From JAYXXU01 sp049301135 (GTDB lineage Bacteria > Pseudomonadota > Gammaproteobacteria > Pseudomonadales > Moraxellaceae): 5,874 bases of DNA. Shown one piece after another: positions 1 through 2,901 of this stretch. Each line of letters starts with the position of its first letter. Position 1 is the first letter of the stretch. The notes beneath the pieces are model-generated. The model saw only the letters and a program-made list of their open reading frames with translations, was not told the DNA's origin and searched no databases. The stretch covers positions 1-5,874 of the forward strand of contig JBAQKP010000078.1 of NCBI GenBank assembly GCA_049301135.1, written 5' to 3'. A program made the position numbers and the translations under genes.

Positions 1-1
1 A

Positions 2-112
2 GACGCTGATTTAACCGACTGTACCGACCGCATGCACCAAATCTTAATGCAGGCGCATGCCGTTGCAGCAGCTTTAACGGTTCCACCGACCCCACCCAAA
101 ACAACACCTTGA
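2..112 (+). CDS. 3' end of an unidentified gene, cut by the window start
   Basis: An open frame runs from base 2 to a TGA at 110-112, giving 36 C-terminal residues. They include the stretch MHQILMQAHAVAAAL, which looks helical, and end in a proline/threonine-rich tail (VPPTPPKTTP). No domain can be recognised from so short a piece. The stop overlaps the TTG at 109-111, which opens the next frame, so the two were probably co-transcribed in the original element. By position next to a phage-type primase it was probably a small prophage or plasmid gene, but this is inference only. The start lies outside the window. Confidence 0.4.
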   Translation, partial: DADLTDCTDRMHQILMQAHAVAAALTVPPTPPKTTP

Positions 113-429
113 GTCAGGGAACGGCTAATAACGTGGCGTGGGCAATCGAGGGAATGATTCAACCAGGCAAACGCTTTGCCCTGAATCGTTCACTGCTACC
201 GCCTGCAATCGAATACTACCGCGACACCTGCAATATGAAGCTGATCGGTACAACGGAATGGAAAACAGCCCTTTGCCCGTTCCATGACGATAAAGCCCCA
301 AGCTTGCGAGTAAACACCCGCTCAGGCGGCTACAACTGCATGGTGTGTGAAGCCAAAGGCGGCGACGTAATCGCCTTTCACATGGCACGCCACACCGATA
401 GCAGGGCGGCGCGTGATCGTATGGCCTGA
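109..429 (+). pseudogene. Primase remnant, 5' half: CHC2 zinc-finger domain
   Basis: This frame encodes 106 residues. Residues 56-59 (CPFH) and 77-80 (CMVC) form the C-x2-H ... C-x2-C zinc ligand set of the CHC2 domain of DnaG-like primases. Typical flanking wording is present: DDKAPSLRVN after the first pair, and EAKGGDVIAFHM after the second. In such enzymes the zinc domain binds template DNA before RNA primer synthesis. After FHMARHT (about residue 97) the family match stops and a short basic tail (SRAARDRMA) ends at TGA 427-429. The rest of the primase continues in another frame (see 371-823). The TTG at 109 is a weak start without a Shine-Dalgarno; GTG 133 (AGGGA about 14 bases upstream) or ATG 154 are alternatives. 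I read this as the front half of a deleted, frameshifted phage/plasmid primase. An independently working small zinc-finger protein is possible but less likely. Confidence 0.72.
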
Positions 430-638
430 TTTTGATGATGCAGGCCAAGCGTACCAAGCGTACGTTACCAGCATCCTAAGCGCGTTAGGTTGTGAGCTGT
501 GGGCGGTAGACGTGGCATTACTTGACCTACCCGCAAAGGGCGACGTGATCGACTGGCAACAGCAGCGCACGGCCAGCGGTTTGACTACCACAGCGGCAGA
601 CGTGCAAGCCTTGCCAGTGGTGGATATAAATCCTAAAC

Positions 639-654
639 CCATCGAATTCGATGG
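639..654. repeat. Perfect 16-bp palindrome
   Basis: CCATCGAATTCGATGG is identical to its own reverse complement and has no central spacer. It lies in the linker of the primase remnant, 15 bases before a second perfect inverted repeat. It could be a protein-binding site or a chance result of the coding sequence (PIEFDG). Confidence 0.55.
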
Positions 655-669
655 AATTAAAACTGAGCC

Positions 670-690
670 AACCCCTGAGATTCAGGGGTT
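670..690. repeat. Perfect 9-bp inverted repeat with a 3-base loop
   Basis: Arms AACCCCTGA (670-678) and TCAGGGGTT (682-690) are exact reverse complements around GAT. In RNA this would form a compact hairpin. No T-run follows on the plus strand, so it is not a classical intrinsic terminator. It sits inside the primase-remnant frame, encoding PTPEIQGL. Confidence 0.6.
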
Positions 691-814
691 AGATTCAGCG
701 GCAACCGATGACCAACCCGCCAGACTCGACACCGAAAGCGAATTAAACCACCTTGCCAGCCTATCGCCTGTGGACTACGAACAGGCCAGCGGTTCAGACG
801 TGTTTGATTATGTG

Positions 815-848
815 AAGCCGTGAGACGAACCCGTAAACGGGGCGGCTT
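815..848 (+). terminator. Hairpin across the stop codon of the primase remnant, possible weak terminator
   Basis: The inner stem CCCG (830-833) / CGGG (838-841) closes a TAAA loop. The outer arms AAGCCG (815-820) and CGGCTT (843-848) are exact complements, separated from the inner stem by a 9-base and a 1-base bulge. The TGA stop at 821-823 lies in the larger bulge. The bases after it (TGTTGACGG) contain no proper U-tract, so termination would be weak or factor-dependent. Confidence 0.3.
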
Positions 849-863
849 TGTTGACGGAGTAAT

Positions 864-886
864 TATTGATCACATGACAATATAAT
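864..886 (+). promoter_or_regulatory. Perfect -10 hexamer overlapping an imperfect dyad
   Basis: TATAAT at 881-886 matches the sigma70 -10 consensus exactly. The only good -35 candidate, TTGACG at 851-856, is 24 bases away, too far for a normal promoter. The dyad TATTG-a-TCA-CA-TGA-CAATA (864-882) overlaps the hexamer, an arrangement that could be an operator. There is no clear gene downstream on this strand, so it may be a relic. Confidence 0.25.
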
Positions 887-1003
887 GCTCTGGTAATTAG
901 GAATGTATCTCGCAAGCTTCGTCAGGTGGGCATAACCACTATTGAGGAAGTGATGTGGATCGTGCTGCTAAGTTAAAAGGATCATGACCTAAGGTATAGT
1001 GTA

Positions 1004-1012
1004 TTATCCACA
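1004..1012 (+). promoter_or_regulatory. Consensus DnaA box
   Basis: TTATCCACA matches the standard DnaA box at all nine positions. TGTGGATCG at 954-962 matches the reverse-oriented box at seven of nine. DnaA boxes occur at chromosomal, plasmid and phage origins and as regulatory sites. One perfect box can also arise by chance, so function is unproven. Confidence 0.35.
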
Positions 1013-1029
1013 GGTTTTGATCAGCGATG

Positions 1030-1263
1030 TTAAATCAACCGCCCCCGAAACCGCCAGCCCAATCCACCCAGCAGTAACAGCACTGCAAAATACAGCAAAT
1101 AGACCACGTCATGAATGCGTGGATCGAGCAGCGCCAAAGCCAATAACGCCACACCCGACCACAGCACGGTCAGCATAAACCAGCGTTGCAGGCGTGGTTT
1201 TTTGCGTAGCAACAGCATCGGCACAAATGACAGCAGCAAGGCCAGTTTAATCAAAATAATCAA
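1030..1263 (-). CDS. Small inner-membrane protein of unknown function, 77 residues
   Basis: I do not recognise a family. Three hydrophobic segments are visible: about residues 2-19, 28-46 and 52-69. A basic loop (RKKPRLQR, about 20-27) lies between the first two, and DPRIHD (about 47-52) between the second and third. A basic tail (RFRGRLI) ends the protein. By the positive-inside rule, the basic loop and the basic tail would be cytoplasmic. The start is TTG 1263, because TGA precedes it in frame and no ATG or GTG lies between. A later ATG (codon 16) would remove most of the first helix. The ribosome-binding site is weak (GAG about 9 bases upstream). It lies downstream of the DUF445 gene on the same strand across a 108-base gap that holds an 18-bp palindrome. 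The composition argues for a real membrane protein rather than a chance frame. Confidence 0.6.
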   Translation of the reverse strand: MIILIKLALLLSFVPMLLLRKKPRLQRWFMLTVLWSGVALLALALLDPRIHDVVYLLYFAVLLLLGGLGWRFRGRLI

Positions 1264-1286
1264 CGTACGCTCGCTTGGCTCAATTG

Positions 1287-1304
1287 TATACTGCGAGCAG
1301 TATA
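1287..1304. promoter_or_regulatory. Perfect 18-bp operator-like palindrome upstream of the small membrane gene
   Basis: TATACTGC and GCAGTATA are exact complementary arms around a 2-base GA centre. Read on the minus strand, the first arm supplies a -10-like TATACT (1304-1299, five of six). TTAACT (1325-1320) is a possible but badly spaced -35 (15 bases). The site is 23 bases upstream of the TTG start at 1263. This is the layout expected of a dimeric repressor site over a promoter. The 2-base loop makes an RNA hairpin unlikely. I cannot name the regulator. Confidence 0.45.
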
Positions 1305-1371
1305 GTCACCTGCCATGACAGTTAAGCTGATATACGCCGCCCGAATGCCCCCAAGGCCAATCTTTAAAACA

Positions 1372-2760
1372 TTAATGCCCAAAAAACAGCGCCCGAAAAC
1401 CGCCCAGCATCAGACCAATCATGCTGCCGACCACCACGCCATTGATGCGGATCATGTGCAGATCTGCACCGACTTCAGATTCGATTTTATCGATCATAAA
1501 CTTCGTGTCCCACGCTTCGATTTGCTCGCGGATATAATCAATCACCGTGTTGGCGTAGCGTCCAGCGGCGTATTCGGCCAGTAGTGCCAACTCATGGTTA
1601 ATCGCACCGCGTACCACCGGATCACGTTCGAGTTGTGCGCCCACCCGCTGGGTCAGACCTTCAATGTTGATGCCGATGGCGGAGTGTTGGCTTTCCAGAT
1701 CGTCGATGATCGCCTGACGAATGCTGTTGATCACATGCATCACAAAGCCGGTCATGGTCGGATTGGCAATCAGGTCTTGTTTCATCGCTTCGAGCTGCTT
1801 GGATTCTTCTGACGCGTCATCTTGTAGCGCCAGCATCCATTGGCTGATCGACTGGTTAATCATCAGTCGGATCGGGTGTTCGGGATTGGCTTGCAGTTGG
1901 CGCAGCGTGCGAATAATCCCGTCGATGGTTTGTTTTTTGAGGTCAAAGCCGAGCAGCGACACCCCGCGCGACAGATAACCAATCAGACCGGTTTCATCGA
2001 GGATTTTTTGTAGGATTTTACGGGTTTGTAGTGGATGCCGCGTGATCCAGTTGTCCACTGTATCCAGCGTTAACTGAATTACATCATGGTGAATTTGGTT
2101 GTCAAAAATCGCCTTTAATGTGCTGGCAATTGGTCGATTCAGCGGGGTTTGGTCGACCCACTCGATCAGATTGCTTTGTAAAAACTGCTCAATGTCGCGG
2201 TTTTGAAAAATTTTCAGAATACGTGGTGTGAGGCGTTGCAGTTCATGACTGAGCATTTTTGCGTTGGCCGGTTGTGCCAGCCAGTGCGCGACGTGCTGCA
2301 TGATGTCGCGTTGTTCGATCTTTTGCCGGATGATCTGCGGTGCAAGGAAGTTTTCTTGCACAAAACGTCCCATTGAATCGGCAATGCGGGCTTTATTGCG
2401 TGGGATAATTTCGGTATGGTCACGGATCAGTTTCGGCATCGGGATGCCTTTAAACGGATCGCGAAACAGTACGGTGATCGCGTACCAGTCGGCCAATCCA
2501 CCGATCATGCCGGCTTCAGCGCCAGTGGCAAGGATGTTGAGCCAGACTTGCTGTTCAGGCCAGATTTTCATGCACACCAAAATCACCAGCCATAGCACGG
2601 CCATCAGGATGAGCAGTAGGGTCGCGCGGCGTTTGTTCAGTTGCAGTTCGTTATACTGCGCGTGCGCGGGGCTGATACTGTGCTGCGTGCCGTTGCTGTG
2701 ATTGCTATTGTTGGAAGTCTTCACGATGATGGTGGTTTCAGTGGACAGTCGTACGCTCAA
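1372..2760 (-). CDS. DUF445 (YjiN-like) inner-membrane protein
   Basis: The 462-residue product belongs to the DUF445/YjiN family, known as membrane proteins of undefined biochemical role. Its signature runs from about residue 80: GAEAGMIGGLADWYAITVLF, then RDPFKGIPMPK and IIPRNKARIADSMGRFVQENF. Hydrophobic segments lie at about 46-66, 73-98 and 441-460. Between them is a long, mostly helical soluble region rich in Q, I and charged residues (about 100-435), so the topology is two N-terminal helices, a large domain and a C-terminal anchor. The family member in E. coli is about 426 residues; the extra length here is an N-terminal Ser/Asn/His-rich stretch. The start is uncertain. TGA lies directly before TTG 2760, the first ATG codon is residue 53, GTG 2724 (codon 13) is an alternative, and none has a good Shine-Dalgarno. 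It is transcribed divergently from mfd. The family call is firm, the function unknown. Confidence 0.92.
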   Translation of the reverse strand: MSVRLSTETTIIVKTSNNSNHSNGTQHSISPAHAQYNELQLNKRRATLLLILMAVLWLVILVCMKIWPEQQVWLNILATGAEAGMIGGLADWYAITVLFRDPFKGIPMPKLIRDHTEIIPRNKARIADSMGRFVQENFLAPQIIRQKIEQRDIMQHVAHWLAQPANAKMLSHELQRLTPRILKIFQNRDIEQFLQSNLIEWVDQTPLNRPIASTLKAIFDNQIHHDVIQLTLDTVDNWITRHPLQTRKILQKILDETGLIGYLSRGVSLLGFDLKKQTIDGIIRTLRQLQANPEHPIRLMINQSISQWMLALQDDASEESKQLEAMKQDLIANPTMTGFVMHVINSIRQAIIDDLESQHSAIGINIEGLTQRVGAQLERDPVVRGAINHELALLAEYAAGRYANTVIDYIREQIEAWDTKFMIDKIESEVGADLHMIRINGVVVGSMIGLMLGGFRALFFGH

Positions 2761-2796
2761 TCATGCCGTAATGCAGCACCGCTGTGAAGTTGTTTG

Positions 2797-2812
2797 GCAC
2801 AAATCATTGTGC
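2797..2812. promoter_or_regulatory. Inverted repeat in the divergent DUF445/mfd intergenic region
   Basis: GCACAA and TTGTGC are exact complementary arms around ATCA. On the plus strand the left arm overlaps TTGGCA (2794-2799), a -35-like hexamer. TATGTT (2818-2823) is a possible -10 at 18 bases, only four of six. This could be an operator controlling mfd, the DUF445 gene or both. The promoter itself is weakly supported. Confidence 0.35.
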
Positions 2813-2829
2813 GCTCATATGTTTTAATG

Positions 2830-2879
2830 TTTGAGCCCTGTACGCGGTTACGTGAACCGTGTGGGTTGATTGGCTCAAA
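2830..2879 (+). promoter_or_regulatory. Two-tier stem-loop just upstream of mfd
   Basis: Outer arms TTTGAGCC (2830-2837) and GGCTCAAA (2872-2879) are exact complements. Inside them, ACGCGGTT (2842-2849) and AACCGTGT (2855-2862) pair with one G-U around the loop ACGTG. The structure ends 22 bases before the mfd ATG. As RNA it could be a leader hairpin or a weak terminator; as DNA it could be a binding site. There is no clean U-tract after it (AATCAGTT). Confidence 0.35.
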
Positions 2880-2901
2880 ATCAGTTGATGTGGATCAGTA
2901 T

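Larger units (their letters stand above)
371..823 (+). pseudogene. Primase remnant, 3' half: C-terminal part of the TOPRIM domain
   Basis: The frame is open from 371 (stop at 368-370) to TGA 821-823; its first usable start is GTG 413, giving 136 residues. AGRRVIVWPDFDDAGQAY is the second half of a TOPRIM domain: a beta strand followed by the metal-binding DxD (PDFDDAG), normally the nucleotidyl-transfer site. LPAKGDVIDW is the usual closing motif in phage/plasmid primases. The first half of TOPRIM, with its conserved glutamate (EG) motif, is absent, as is the segment that normally joins it to CHC2. The fragment therefore cannot be a full catalytic domain. The family wording GRRVIVWPD begins before GTG 413, so the original frame was entered from upstream. 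A proline/aspartate-rich linker follows. HLASLSPVDYEQ resembles the point where phage primases pass into a helicase-type ATPase domain, which is missing. Two perfect dyads (639-654, 670-690) lie in the linker. The call as a remnant is firm; the parent element is unknown. Confidence 0.72.
824..1029. other. Gene-free spacer with origin-like and regulatory-like signals
   Basis: No convincing gene lies in this 206-base stretch. Frames are short on both strands. The region between the primase remnant and the minus-strand membrane gene contains a perfect TATAAT (881-886), an imperfect dyad (864-882), a consensus DnaA box (1004-1012) with a weaker one facing it (954-962), and four GATC sites (868, 958, 980, 1019). 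One open stretch (878-976) gives a peptide faintly like the N-terminal domain of IS4-family transposases. No strong terminator is visible for the minus-strand gene ending at 1030. Confidence 0.45.

Noticed and set aside
445..462. Tandem 9-bp repeat (CCAAGCGTA twice) as a duplication that damaged the TOPRIM domain
   Set aside because: It keeps the frame and yields QAYQAY. The length from DDAG to the following helix fits homologues, so it is probably coding coincidence.
851..886. TTGACG plus TATAAT as a complete sigma70 promoter
   Set aside because: The spacer is 24 bases, far from the usual 16-18, so only the -10 hexamer is kept as a weak signal.
1115..1318. 67-residue plus-strand frame opposite the small membrane gene
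   Set aside because: It has no domain or ribosome-binding site. The opposite strand gives three well-formed membrane helices, a better explanation.
2264..2701. 145-residue plus-strand frame opposite the DUF445 gene, and other frames across 1315-1978
   Set aside because: They are shadows of the strongly supported minus-strand DUF445 gene, with Cys/Met/Ser-rich chance-like sequence.
2890..2898. DnaA-box-like TGTGGATCA just before mfd
   Set aside because: It is an 8/9 match in isolation that overlaps the ribosome-binding region; there is no supporting cluster.
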